Positions 30,755 to 40,275 are shown, counted from the stretch's first letter. The stretch is 64,000 nucleotides of DNA from Thermofilaceae archaeon (GCA_025057995.1 JANXEW010000001.1:248001-312000), one strand, 5' to 3'. Program-made: numbers and translations. The notes: a model not told the origin generated them from the sequence alone.

Positions 30755-31270
30755 TTAGTTAAGCTTGATCTTGTTGCCCCACGTACCTTCGAACGCTATG
30801 TCCTCAAGAGCCTTGCGAGGTCTAGCAGGAGGAGTCTCCGCTGGAACGCCTACTGGAGTTAACGCAACCACCCTGTACTGCTGGGGTACGCCGAGGATCC
30901 TCTTGACTTCTTCTTCATTAAAAGCTCCAATCCAGCATGTCCCGTACCCGAGCTCTGTCGCAGCTAGGATAAGGTGTTCCATCGCGATCATTACGTCCTT
31001 CTCGTGCCAGCGCGGCGATGCCGTGGGGTCGGAGACTGCTACAATCAGGGCGCCTGCGTCGGCTATGAACATCTGCCTAGCGGCGGCCTCCGCTAGACGC
31101 TTCTTCAACTCAGGATCTCTTACGACGATAAAGTACCAGGGTTGCCTGTTGCCGGCCGAAGGCGCGAGCCTAGCCGCCTCCAGTATCGTCTTCAAATCCT
31201 CGTCCTTTAAAGGTACAGGCTTATAGGCTCGTACGCTACGTCTCTTTCTTATCGTCTCGATGACTGTCAT
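30755..31270 (-). CDS. Nitroreductase family protein
   Basis: TIRKRRSVRAYKPVPLKDEDLKTILEAARLAPSAGNRQPWYFIVV; LGYGTCWIGAF. Confidence 0.95.
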   Translation of the reverse strand: MTVIETIRKRRSVRAYKPVPLKDEDLKTILEAARLAPSAGNRQPWYFIVVRDPELKKRLAEAAARQMFIADAGALIVAVSDPTASPRWHEKDVMIAMEHLILAATELGYGTCWIGAFNEEEVKRILGVPQQYRVVALTPVGVPAETPPARPRKALEDIAFEGTWGNKIKLN

Positions 31271-31369
31271 CCAGTTCGCATCGAGCGGTTGCCATTATGC
31301 TTTACGCTCTACTGGCGAACAGGCTGTTGCTGGCAAGGCATTTTTACCGCCGAACTGGCACTACACTCG

Positions 31370-32374
31370 ATGAAGGTAACCTTAATCGGATGCGGGGGAA
31401 TGGGGGATTCACACTTGAGGGACCTTATCCAGTTGAGAGCCCAGGGCTTTGACGTGGAAGTCCATAGCTTGGTGGACGTGGACCTCTCCAAAGCGGAGCG
31501 GTTGCGCAGCAAGTACGGGTTAAAAGAAACTGCAACGGCTACAGATTACAGGCAGGTTCTAGGGAAGGTGGACGCCGCGATCATAGCAACGCCTCACGTT
31601 GAGCACTTCAACCAGATTATGGATTTTATCGCTTCTGGCGCGCACGTACTCGTTGAGAAACCAATGGTCTGCAACTTGAGACAGGCTCTCGAAGTGTATG
31701 AGGCTTGGAGGAAATCTGGTCTAGTCGTCGAGGTCGCATTCCAGCGCCATTTTGAGAAGCCTTGGGTGGCAGCTAGGAACCTCGTATCGAGGGGCATAAT
31801 AGGCGGGGTCGAAATGGTCTCCATGATACTTGGGCAATCCTATACGGGCGTTAAAGGTACTTGGAGAGCTGTACGCAAGATAAGTTGCGGGGGCGAACTG
31901 ATAGACAGCGGTAGTCACTTCATAGATGCGGCTCTCTGGATCACTGGGCTTAGGGCAGAGGAAGCGTTTGCGTACATGGATTACAGGGGGTTTGAGATCG
32001 ACATAAACGCTGCGCTTACGGCCAAGCTTGAAGGGGGAACGCTGCTTCTCTTTACTGTTGCGGGGGATGACCCTGGCTGGCTAGAGGTTGAGATCTTTTG
32101 GGGTGAACAAGGGCGTTTGATCGTACAGCCACCCGTCGTGCTCTTGCAGAAGAGAGGTGGAGAGGGTGAAGCCGTAAACATAGAAACTTACCCTGCTTCA
32201 CGCCCCGTTTTCAACTTCGTGAAATCCATCGAAGGGCTTGAAGAAAACGGTTGTCCACCGATATTCGGTCTACGGGTCCAAGAGCTTGCGGACGCTGCAT
32301 ACCGATCGACGGAGCTTGGAAGGCCGGTCAAGGTGTTAGAGCTCTACGAGGAGCTGGGTGCCAACAGACCCTAG
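31370..32374 (+). CDS. Gfo/Idh/MocA family oxidoreductase
   Basis: VTLIGCGGMGDSHLRDL; ATPHVEHFNQIMDFIASGAHVLVEKPM. ATG 31370 preferred over the ORF-track start 31289 because homology begins here and a TATA-like attttta lies about 26 nt upstream. Confidence 0.93.
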   Translation: MKVTLIGCGGMGDSHLRDLIQLRAQGFDVEVHSLVDVDLSKAERLRSKYGLKETATATDYRQVLGKVDAAIIATPHVEHFNQIMDFIASGAHVLVEKPMVCNLRQALEVYEAWRKSGLVVEVAFQRHFEKPWVAARNLVSRGIIGGVEMVSMILGQSYTGVKGTWRAVRKISCGGELIDSGSHFIDAALWITGLRAEEAFAYMDYRGFEIDINAALTAKLEGGTLLLFTVAGDDPGWLEVEIFWGEQGRLIVQPPVVLLQKRGGEGEAVNIETYPASRPVFNFVKSIEGLEENGCPPIFGLRVQELADAAYRSTELGRPVKVLELYEELGANRP

Positions 32375-33915
32375 CGTCCAAGCGTTAACGGCTCGAGCGG
32401 CAGTTTAGGCTCCAACAGCTTTTTCAGTAACATATCGGTGCCTGGCTTCCCCAACTGAACTATAGGGTTGCTTTCAATGTACTTTTCAGCTAAGTGGAGT
32501 TTCGGAGAGTGTTCGCTGTACACCGTGATGAGGGGGTCGCCAACCCTCACGTGATCGCCGAGTTTCACGTGAAGCTCGACTCCAGAACCTTTATCCTTCG
32601 GAGCTCCAGCTAGCCTAGCTACCGTCGCAACACTGGTGTTATTGATCCACGTCACTATCCCGCCTCTCTCAGCCTTTAACGTGAAAGTTTTACCTCCTAC
32701 GGGGATGTCTTCCGGTTTGACTCCTGGGTCTCCGCCTTGAGCCTCTATTATCTCCAACATCTTCGCGTACGCTTTTCCACTCGTTAAAGCCTCCATAGCA
32801 GCTAGTCTTCCCTCTCTTACGCCGATAAGCTCTAAAAGTAGACCAACTAGACCCACAGCCTTATCAACGAGGTCTACCGGTCTAAAGCTAGTCAACGCTT
32901 GAAGAGCTTCCCTAGCTTCAAGCGCTGGTCCAGCTGTTCTACCTACCGGCTGGTCGCCGAACGTCGCCCCACATACAACGTAGAGCCCTAGCCTCCTACC
33001 CACTTCTATCAACGTTCTAGCCAAGTGTTCAGCCTCTCTCAGCGTCTTTACTTTAGTCCCCCTCCCTACCGGTATATCGACAACGACATGCGTGGCTCCG
33101 ACAGCCACTTTCTTCGCCATAATCGATGCTACGAGGAAGGGGTCGATTAAAAGCGGGTACTCCACCCTGATTATCTTGTCGTCGGCAGGGGCTAGACGCA
33201 GTGCTCCGCCCCACGCTATGCAGCCGCCAACCTTGAGGACAACACGCTTAATTTCTTCGATGGACAAGTTGACTGGCATGAGGACTTCAGCCCTGTCTGC
33301 AGTTCCAGCTGGGCTGGTGATCGCGCGGGAGCTAGTCTTAGGTATATGGTAGCCGAGTGAAGCTAGTATGGGGACTGCTATCAAAGTCGTCTTATCTCCA
33401 GGAACTCCACCGATGCTGTGTTTATCTAGGATTGGTTTTACGCCAAGCTCCAATCTTTCCCCGGTTTCAACCATAGCTTCAGCAAAGTAGAAGGCTTCCT
33501 CTACGCTAAGCCCCCGCTCCTCCGCTGCGACAACAAGGGCCGTTAACTCAACTTCGCTCAACCGGTCTTCAACTATGTCCTTCACTATCGTGTGAATTTC
33601 ATCCCGGGTCAACTGAACCCTGTTTATAAAGTCCCTGATGTAGAAGGTAGAACGGGGTTGAGAAGCTAGGTCAACCTCAACCTCATCCCCTTCTCTCAAC
33701 TTCAGCAACTCGGCAACTTCATCGTTAACTAACACTACGTCTGATGGCAAGTGACGCGCCACGTTAACGACAGCCACTGCTTCACCTACTCCATGTTTCA
33801 GTACTAAACGGTCGTGGGCGTGAGCGCCTAACGCTGACGCTACGCTGTCGTCTACCACGACTAAAGGTGTTCCGCTAGAAAAGCCGAGTAGCCTAACCTT
33901 TAGACGTAGACTCAC
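32371..33915 (-). CDS. deoA: AMP phosphorylase (archaeal thymidine phosphorylase family)
   Basis: KPILDKHSIGGVPGDKTTLIAVPILASLGYHIPKTSSRAITSPAGTADRAEVLMPVNLS; N-term extension typical of archaeal AMPpase. Confidence 0.93.
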   Translation of the reverse strand: MSLRLKVRLLGFSSGTPLVVVDDSVASALGAHAHDRLVLKHGVGEAVAVVNVARHLPSDVVLVNDEVAELLKLREGDEVEVDLASQPRSTFYIRDFINRVQLTRDEIHTIVKDIVEDRLSEVELTALVVAAEERGLSVEEAFYFAEAMVETGERLELGVKPILDKHSIGGVPGDKTTLIAVPILASLGYHIPKTSSRAITSPAGTADRAEVLMPVNLSIEEIKRVVLKVGGCIAWGGALRLAPADDKIIRVEYPLLIDPFLVASIMAKKVAVGATHVVVDIPVGRGTKVKTLREAEHLARTLIEVGRRLGLYVVCGATFGDQPVGRTAGPALEAREALQALTSFRPVDLVDKAVGLVGLLLELIGVREGRLAAMEALTSGKAYAKMLEIIEAQGGDPGVKPEDIPVGGKTFTLKAERGGIVTWINNTSVATVARLAGAPKDKGSGVELHVKLGDHVRVGDPLITVYSEHSPKLHLAEKYIESNPIVQLGKPGTDMLLKKLLEPKLPLEPLTLGR

Positions 33916-33953
33916 AGTTTACCGTTTGTCCCTAGCTCTTAACAGTTGCGTCG

Positions 33954-34331
33954 CTACCGCTGCTCCTTGATGGAGTATATTGCTGAAACTATTAGCGGAG
34001 TTCCGCACTTCGGGCAGCTGCCTTTAGTTTTTAGAACATAGTCGCCAGCTTCATGGTTTCTTTCCTCGCTAAAACCACAGTTCTCGCAAGAGACTACTTC
34101 CATGAATCTCATACGCGTGATCTTCATCTTCCTCAGCCTATCTATACCGGTTAGCAGAAAGTACGCTGCGAAAAGGGTGAGTAAGGCTAGGTTCGCGTAG
34201 CTGCTTTCATTCGTCATGAAGTACATTAAAGCTAAGTGTAAGGCTATTACGATGACGACAATAAGCAGAACGACGTAGACGGGCAGCCATCGGGCCTTAA
34301 GTTCAGCAAGCTTTTCAAAACTCATAGGCAA
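33954..34331 (-). CDS. Small membrane protein with C-terminal zinc-ribbon
   Basis: Two TM segments, then CENCGFSEERNHEAGDYVLKTKGSCPKCGTPL. Confidence 0.65.
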   Translation of the reverse strand: MPMSFEKLAELKARWLPVYVVLLIVVIVIALHLALMYFMTNESSYANLALLTLFAAYFLLTGIDRLRKMKITRMRFMEVVSCENCGFSEERNHEAGDYVLKTKGSCPKCGTPLIVSAIYSIKEQR

Positions 34332-34759
34332 CCACCGGCGCTATCCGCTAAACCGTGTTCGTCTGGAACGAGCAAAGCAGCTGTGACGCTTCTATGTCTT
34401 CTCACAGCCGGTTGGTTCTCGAGAAAGTATATGCCGCAATCCGTCAAGGGTAGAACACCTTTAACGACAGGCAGAGTTAAAGTCGTGCCTATAAGCGTCG
34501 AACGCAAGTGCGCGTAAGCGTTACCTGGGTGCTTCCAACCGAGAGTAGCTACCAGATCCCAGAGGTCGTTCTCGAAAGCTTCTACCACCTTCTGCTGTCT
34601 AGGTAGGATGACTAGCGCACCAGTCGAGCCGACCGCCTGGAGGGTTAATACTCCCTCCCACACGCCCTTAACCATTGATGATACTTTCTCCGTAATATCG
34701 AAGAGTTTGTTAGGTCCATGGGTTGAAAACTCGATCCTGAAAGTTTTAACAACTTTCAC
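34322..34759 (-). CDS. YjbQ/UPF0047 family protein (paralog 1)
   Basis: FDITEKVSSMVKGVWEGVLTLQAVGSTGAL...NAYAHLRSTLIGTTLTLPVVKGVL. Start refined to GTG 34759 (GTGA overlap with upstream gene; gaggtgatc Shine-Dalgarno-like). Confidence 0.8.
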   Translation of the reverse strand: MKVVKTFRIEFSTHGPNKLFDITEKVSSMVKGVWEGVLTLQAVGSTGALVILPRQQKVVEAFENDLWDLVATLGWKHPGNAYAHLRSTLIGTTLTLPVVKGVLPLTDCGIYFLENQPAVRRHRSVTAALLVPDEHGLADSAGGCL

Positions 34760-35145
34760 GCGATCACCTCTAACAGTACTTTCCTCTCTCCGCTTGACTC
34801 GTTGAGATCGAGGAGGCATATCTGCTGGAATGCGCCTAGCAGCAAACCTTCTTCAAAAGGTATAGCTAGACTAGGTTGGAAGATTGATGCGATAACGTAA
34901 GGGTTTTTAGCCTTTAAACCGTCTATCAAGGTCATTAGATCGTCTATGAGGTCACCGTCGTACTCTATTGTTATAAGGCGGCACAACGGGTTCACGCTGT
35001 AGAGCAGGGCGATACCCTTCTTCAAGCCTGTAGACTTAACTGCTTTCTCGATGTCAAGCGTTATGTCGTAAACCCCTCTACCACCACTGTTAACCTTGAT
35101 TTCTGTTATCACGCAAGCAGCTTCACGCAGTCGGGATATAAACAA
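34756..35145 (-). CDS. YjbQ/UPF0047 family protein, divergent (paralog 2)
   Basis: YDITLDIEKAVKSTGLKKGIALLYS...SLAIPFEEGLLLGAFQQICLLDLNE; lacks the conserved NAHAHL histidine stretch. Confidence 0.65.
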   Translation of the reverse strand: MFISRLREAACVITEIKVNSGGRGVYDITLDIEKAVKSTGLKKGIALLYSVNPLCRLITIEYDGDLIDDLMTLIDGLKAKNPYVIASIFQPSLAIPFEEGLLLGAFQQICLLDLNESSGERKVLLEVIA

Positions 35146-35250
35146 TACTGCAATCCTCTCCTACAGCTATAGAACCTCTTTACGAAACCGTTCACCTTTA
35201 AGAAATTTTACGCAGAAGAAACTATTCCAAGACTTTGTTTCCGCGAAGGT

Positions 35251-35691
35251 TTAAACTAGTTTCTTCAACCTCCTAATACCCTGCTTGTCCGGAGCCCTAG
35301 TTAACGCTAGACTCTCCACTTCAAGCATTACGACTTCAGCTAAGTAAAGAACTCTGGATTTCTCTTCCAAATGTCCCCCGTAGACACTTTTCACGTCTGA
35401 TACGACAGCGTGGAGGTGAGGTTCCCCTCTTGCGACGACACCGTTCAGAGAAAGAAGCTCGAGAGGGGCATTTTCCCACACCAGCCTCTCCTCCTGCGGC
35501 GGGTAGCCGGTAGTAGTCACAGAATGCAGGTAGCAGCGGTCAAGCGTTCCGACGCCCGAAATTACGACAGCTGTTTCCAAACCCTCCTTCTCCGTAACGT
35601 CGACGATGCTCTCGAGAAGCATGTCACCGGGATCCAGCCGAAGAACTAAGACTCTACCAGTTGAACCGGTGAAGTACTCCAATTGGCCCAC
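35251..35691 (-). CDS. PPC/DUF296 domain protein
   Basis: VLRLDPGDMLLESIVDVTEKEGLETAVVISGVGTLDRCYLHSV...GVVARGEPHLHAVVSD...VYGGHLEEKSRVLYLAEVVM. Confidence 0.88.
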   Translation of the reverse strand: MGQLEYFTGSTGRVLVLRLDPGDMLLESIVDVTEKEGLETAVVISGVGTLDRCYLHSVTTTGYPPQEERLVWENAPLELLSLNGVVARGEPHLHAVVSDVKSVYGGHLEEKSRVLYLAEVVMLEVESLALTRAPDKQGIRRLKKLV

Positions 35692-36378
35692 CTATAGTCT
35701 TATACCGAGTTTCTCCAAGAGAGGCTTCTGCACGCTTCTATCAAGCTCAAGCTGCTTCAAAGCTCTCTCGAGCACGCCTTCAGCCACTTCCATCGGAACG
35801 ACGACAACCCCGTCGTAATCGCCTACTACGATATCCAGCGGACGCACAGTCACCCCTCCAACGGTCACAGGAACGTTGACGTCTCGTGAATTAAACTCCA
35901 GTCGCCCGACGACTTCAGTCCTACCATGGTACCTGCAGAAGGTTGGAAAACCTATCTTCTCAATCTCGCCTGCATCTCTAGCTCCACCGTCGATTACAGC
36001 TCCCTCAACGCCCTTAACCTTAGCGGAAAGGGCTACAGTCGAACCCCAGAAGCCTACATCTGGGCTGTGTAGAGCCTCGACAACTATCACAGTGCCTGGA
36101 CCCGCATGCTTCATAAAAAGTTCGTAGTTCGCTCTATCCCTGTACCATCCGTCAGCGTACTTGTCATACTCTTCAGGACTCATCGAAGGCATCTCCTCTT
36201 GCGCGCGCCTAGTCCTAACGGTGACCGCGTAGCCAGCTAATTTCGCATTAGGGTATAAGGGTCTAATATCCCTGGAAACGAGAACGTTACCATGGAACCC
36301 GTAGCGGTCAAGAGCGTCAATCACGTCAGCAACTCTAACCAGCTTAAACTTCTCCACTAGCCTAAGGTCCACGCACAA
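35692..36378 (-). CDS. RraA-like/HMG aldolase family protein
   Basis: VADVIDALDRYGFHGNV, VIDGGARDAGEIEKIGFPTFCR, VGGVTVRPLDIVVGDYDGVVVVP. Confidence 0.93.
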   Translation of the reverse strand: MCVDLRLVEKFKLVRVADVIDALDRYGFHGNVLVSRDIRPLYPNAKLAGYAVTVRTRRAQEEMPSMSPEEYDKYADGWYRDRANYELFMKHAGPGTVIVVEALHSPDVGFWGSTVALSAKVKGVEGAVIDGGARDAGEIEKIGFPTFCRYHGRTEVVGRLEFNSRDVNVPVTVGGVTVRPLDIVVGDYDGVVVVPMEVAEGVLERALKQLELDRSVQKPLLEKLGIRL

Positions 36379-36630
36379 AGATACAACTTAGAGTTAAAAA
36401 TAGGTTGCCAGACGAATGCTACAAGCCTTGAAATGAGCCTCACTCCTCTTCTCCACACGCGACCAAAGGCCGTAAGATTTTTCACTCCAAGCTGGGCGCT
36501 TGCACCCTGGACTACCGGCGAACGTAAACTCTCCCGCAGTTGAGCGAGAGACTGTGTAGAAGACCTAGGCTCCACATTCACATAGTAAACAGAAGAGCTC
36601 CATTTTCATTCGCACGACTAAGTTTTCCGT

Positions 36631-37698
36631 TTACTCCGTTACCCCCTTTACCGTAGTTTCTAAGATACTTTTATAGAAGCAAGAAGGCTGAAGTTCAGTG
36701 AACCCGCCTACCTCGAGAGCTAAGTGTAACCTGATGTCGAGGCAGAAGTGACATCGCGAGATGTAACCTTCCTCCCTTTCTTTGTAACCGTATCCACCGA
36801 CAGCCAGTTTGTAGAGGTCGCCTAAACTGTTCCGGAGGGCGGCTAAAACGGGCTTATCGTCCAAGTTCACCCCTTGCAACAGTTCTTTCAGCTTCCTCGC
36901 ATCGCCTAAGGATAAGCCAGCGCAGTAGCCTGGGATGTAATTGTAGTAGCAGTCAACGTGTACGTGCCAGGGTCGCGTCAACTCCTCAGCACATGATGTC
37001 TTGAAGAACTCCTTAGCTGGTTTAGTTTTGTACAGTTTCCTGAGCGTGTACACTAGTCTACCCATGGGAAGCAGTAGACTCGGGTCGAAACCCCTTAGGA
37101 AAAGGTAAGGGTCAACTCTAGCAGCCTTCTCCAAGTACTCCTCGAAGCGTAAAGTACCTCTTACGCTTAATTTGCGGAGTAGCGTTAGGTAGAGAGTGTG
37201 GTAGACGAGCACGTTCTGGGGGTTGAAGACTTCTACAGCCGCCGTAATCCCGTTTTCAACCCTCTCCAAGGGTATGTTCTCAATCAAGAAAGGGTTTACG
37301 CTAAGGAGGACGCCTTCGAGACCAGTCTCCCGTAGTTCATTAAACTTTTCGATTGCAATTTCCTCGCTCAAACACCAGAAACAGTTAGTCTCGACGAAGA
37401 CCGAAGGGTAGCCTAACCCCTCTGCTAAACGTACAGCCCTTTTGAGGAGAGGATAGTTCAGAAAGGGCTCTCCGCCAGTGAAATGTAATCCCTCGTTTAC
37501 GCCTACTCGACCTCTAGGAGAGCTTGGCACTATGGACGGCGCAAGCTCCTTGAGAACTTTAAGCAAGCCCGCTTCATCGATCCAGTCGTTAGGCATACGA
37601 GGTGAGCAGGCGTACATGCAATGTTTACACTCGCACGTACACCTGTAGGTTAAGAGTATGCCAGCGGACGCTGGAGGCTTCGGCCTTAAAGTATCCAT
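36631..37698 (-). CDS. Radical SAM protein with additional C-terminal cysteines
   Basis: LTYRCTCECKHCMYAC (CxxxCxxC), LHFTGGEPFLNYPLLKRAVRLA; C-term YISRCHFCLDIR and PSC. Confidence 0.88.
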   Translation of the reverse strand: MDTLRPKPPASAGILLTYRCTCECKHCMYACSPRMPNDWIDEAGLLKVLKELAPSIVPSSPRGRVGVNEGLHFTGGEPFLNYPLLKRAVRLAEGLGYPSVFVETNCFWCLSEEIAIEKFNELRETGLEGVLLSVNPFLIENIPLERVENGITAAVEVFNPQNVLVYHTLYLTLLRKLSVRGTLRFEEYLEKAARVDPYLFLRGFDPSLLLPMGRLVYTLRKLYKTKPAKEFFKTSCAEELTRPWHVHVDCYYNYIPGYCAGLSLGDARKLKELLQGVNLDDKPVLAALRNSLGDLYKLAVGGYGYKEREEGYISRCHFCLDIRLHLALEVGGFTELQPSCFYKSILETTVKGVTE

Positions 37699-37734
37699 CG
37701 GGTGCTTGAGGTTGAAACGCTAATAAACGCGTCT

Positions 37735-38595
37735 TCAGCTAGACCTTCTACCCTTCAGCGTACTAATGCTCATAGCTGACAAGATGGCCGCCGCTCCTAA
37801 CGCCTGAAGCTGGCTCATCGTCTCTCCTAAAGCTATGAACGAGAACACTGCCGCAAAGACCGGCTCCAACAGGTAGATGAAGGCGGCTTCAACGCTACTT
37901 ATCCACCTTTGACCGTATAGTTGAAGCGCGTTCGCGCCTATCGTGCAAGCCGTCGATAAGTAGACGAGAGAAGGTAGCGCCGTCTCCAACGCCTGGTAGT
38001 CAGGGAAGCCGACGAGGGGTATAAAGGCTGTCGCACCTACCGTAGTGAAAAGGCTCTCGAAGAATAGGAGGGACAAGAGGTCACCTTTAGCGAAACGGTC
38101 GACTACCATTATCTGTAGAGCCCAGCACACGGAGCCTGCTAAGACTATGACGTCCCCCAGCATTATCCTAAGCTCGCTACCGGTGAAGGACATCAAGTAG
38201 AGACCGATAAGCGCTAAGACGATGGCTGAAGCAAGCTGGGTCGACGCCTTCTCCCTCCCCAAGAAGGTTTCGAAAACGTAGACGAAGACTACGCTAAGAC
38301 CCGTCACGAAAGCAGCGTTGGACGCGCTCGTGTACTCCATGCCCCAGCCCTGCAGCGAAATGCCAGCCAAGTAGAGAAGGCCTAAGGCAAGGCCAGAGGC
38401 TACGTAAGATTTCAACTGCCGGAGCCTTGTTACGGCGACAGGTGCCAGTAGGAACGTCGAGATCGCAAACCGAAAGACTACATAGTGAAGGAAACCTATC
38501 TCTCTGACGACCACCTTTATAGCTGGGAAAGATGTTCCCCATACGGCTGTTAAAGCTACAAGCGCTGAAAAGCCGACGGCGCGCCTCGAGGTCAC
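37735..38595 (-). CDS. EamA/DMT-family transporter
   Basis: About 10 TM; ALTAVWGTSFPAIKVVVREIGFLHYVVFRF; EPVFAAVFSFIALGETMSQLQALGAAAILSAM. Confidence 0.92.
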   Translation of the reverse strand: MTSRRAVGFSALVALTAVWGTSFPAIKVVVREIGFLHYVVFRFAISTFLLAPVAVTRLRQLKSYVASGLALGLLYLAGISLQGWGMEYTSASNAAFVTGLSVVFVYVFETFLGREKASTQLASAIVLALIGLYLMSFTGSELRIMLGDVIVLAGSVCWALQIMVVDRFAKGDLLSLLFFESLFTTVGATAFIPLVGFPDYQALETALPSLVYLSTACTIGANALQLYGQRWISSVEAAFIYLLEPVFAAVFSFIALGETMSQLQALGAAAILSAMSISTLKGRRSS

Positions 38596-38865
38596 CAGCC
38601 CCCGACATCGCTACGTTATTAAAAGCTCGTATCTAAAGTGGATGTCAGAGCCTAGGGGGAATTTGCATACGGGTTACGTGATACTATCCGATTACCACGC
38701 TAGCGGGAGTTTTTACGCGTCAAGCGCCCCCCGTGTCACGCGACCGTCTCGTTTACTAGAGTCCACTCGCCTGAGGCCCTTCAACCGGTCAATATGAGGC
38801 AACGTTTCGAAATATAGAAGTCCCAGAAAAACGGCGTATAAAGTCTATCCAGATGGTCTTCACAG

Positions 38866-38875
38866 TTTTTTATAG
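38866..38875 (+). promoter_or_regulatory. TATA-like element of the PHP hydrolase gene
   Basis: tttttatag about 28 nt upstream of ATG 38899. Confidence 0.4.
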
Positions 38876-38898
38876 TTCCTCGTTCTCCTCCGGCATCG

Positions 38899-40275
38899 AT
38901 GCCTGAGTACGCTGTTAAGTTTAACGGTACACTTGGAGTAGAACTAGCCGGGGGCTTCGTCTACCTTCCTTTCAAAGTCCCCGAGTGGGCGAAAACTGTA
39001 GAGGTTCAGTACAGCTACCGTGGACTAGGGAAAGGTGAATGTATCCTGGACATCGGTATATTCGAACCGTGCTCCCTCGATCTTATCGACGCGATGGATG
39101 GTTTCAGGGGGTGGAGCGGGTCAAACAAGAAAAGCTTCTACGTATCTGAGGGTTCGGCAACACCCGGCTATCTACCCGGACCTTTGAAAACCGGCGTTTG
39201 GCACGTTGTACTCGGCTTGTATAAGGTCCCTCCAGAGGGGTGTTGGTACGAAGTTGAAGTCAAAGTAAGCGGCGAAGCACGTTACGTTCGTGAGCGGCGT
39301 TCAGCTGAGGTTACGTTTCCTCAAAAGCGGGGATGGGTGAAAGGCGACTTCCACGTCCATAGCATCCACAGCGATGGCAATTCCAACGTTGAGGAGATAG
39401 CTTTGGAGGCCAGCAGGGTAGGCTTAGATTTCGTCGCAGTGACAGACCATAACACTCATTCGCACATCATGGAACTCAACGGCCTCAACTGGATGTACGG
39501 GGAACTAGTGGTTGGAGGCGTAGAGGTTACTACCTACAAGGGGCATTTCAACGCATATAACGTCTCATCAACGCCTGAGTTCAGAATCCGAAGCGAGGGA
39601 GATTTACTTCGCGTCGTCGATAATTTGAGGAGGAAGGGGGCCCTTATTTCAGTCAACCACCCTAAGCCCTTGGGACCCGACTGGGAATGGGGGTCGATGA
39701 GCTTCGCCCACTTTATCGAAGTCTACCATTCACTGTGGGGTTTCAACAACTATATCTCGCTTAGAAAGTGGGACGAGGAGCTGTGTAAAGGGTACAAGCT
39801 AGGGCTTCTAGGCGGAAGCGACGCCCACAGCCTTAAGGCGGAGGGTTTGGTTGGTTTGGCTTCGCCTACGACTTGGGTCCTAGTGGACGAGTTGAGCGAG
39901 AGGGGACTACTCAAAGCTCTAATGGCTAGAAGGACTTTCGTCTCAAAGAGCCCCCAAGGACCCCGCTTAGAGCTCTACCTCCTGCGCGGTGAAGATAGTT
40001 GGAGTATAGGCGAGGAGGCTCCACCTGCGACTATGATGGTCGAAGCCTTCATTGAAGGAGGAAGAGGTACGACGGCTAGGCTAGTTTCCGATAGATGTGT
40101 AGAGCACGTGTGGAAGATCGAAAGAGATCCTTTCAGCGTTAAGCTTGAGATGGATTTACGCGACGTAAAGTTCCTCAGACTTGAAACTCTCGAAACGGCG
40201 GAAGATCCATGGGATCGGTATCACAGGGAGAACGATATATCTGCGATAAGCTCTCCCATCTACATCGGAGAGTAG
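38899..40275 (+). CDS. CehA/McbA family PHP-domain metallohydrolase
   Basis: KGDFHVHSIHSDGNSNVEEIALEASRVGLDFVAVTDHNTHSHI; GGSDAHS. Confidence 0.9.
   Translation: MPEYAVKFNGTLGVELAGGFVYLPFKVPEWAKTVEVQYSYRGLGKGECILDIGIFEPCSLDLIDAMDGFRGWSGSNKKSFYVSEGSATPGYLPGPLKTGVWHVVLGLYKVPPEGCWYEVEVKVSGEARYVRERRSAEVTFPQKRGWVKGDFHVHSIHSDGNSNVEEIALEASRVGLDFVAVTDHNTHSHIMELNGLNWMYGELVVGGVEVTTYKGHFNAYNVSSTPEFRIRSEGDLLRVVDNLRRKGALISVNHPKPLGPDWEWGSMSFAHFIEVYHSLWGFNNYISLRKWDEELCKGYKLGLLGGSDAHSLKAEGLVGLASPTTWVLVDELSERGLLKALMARRTFVSKSPQGPRLELYLLRGEDSWSIGEEAPPATMMVEAFIEGGRGTTARLVSDRCVEHVWKIERDPFSVKLEMDLRDVKFLRLETLETAEDPWDRYHRENDISAISSPIYIGE

Noticed and set aside
36357-36581. 74-aa minus-strand ORF upstream of the RraA-like gene
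   Set aside because: No coding-like composition and no homology recognised; probably intergenic.
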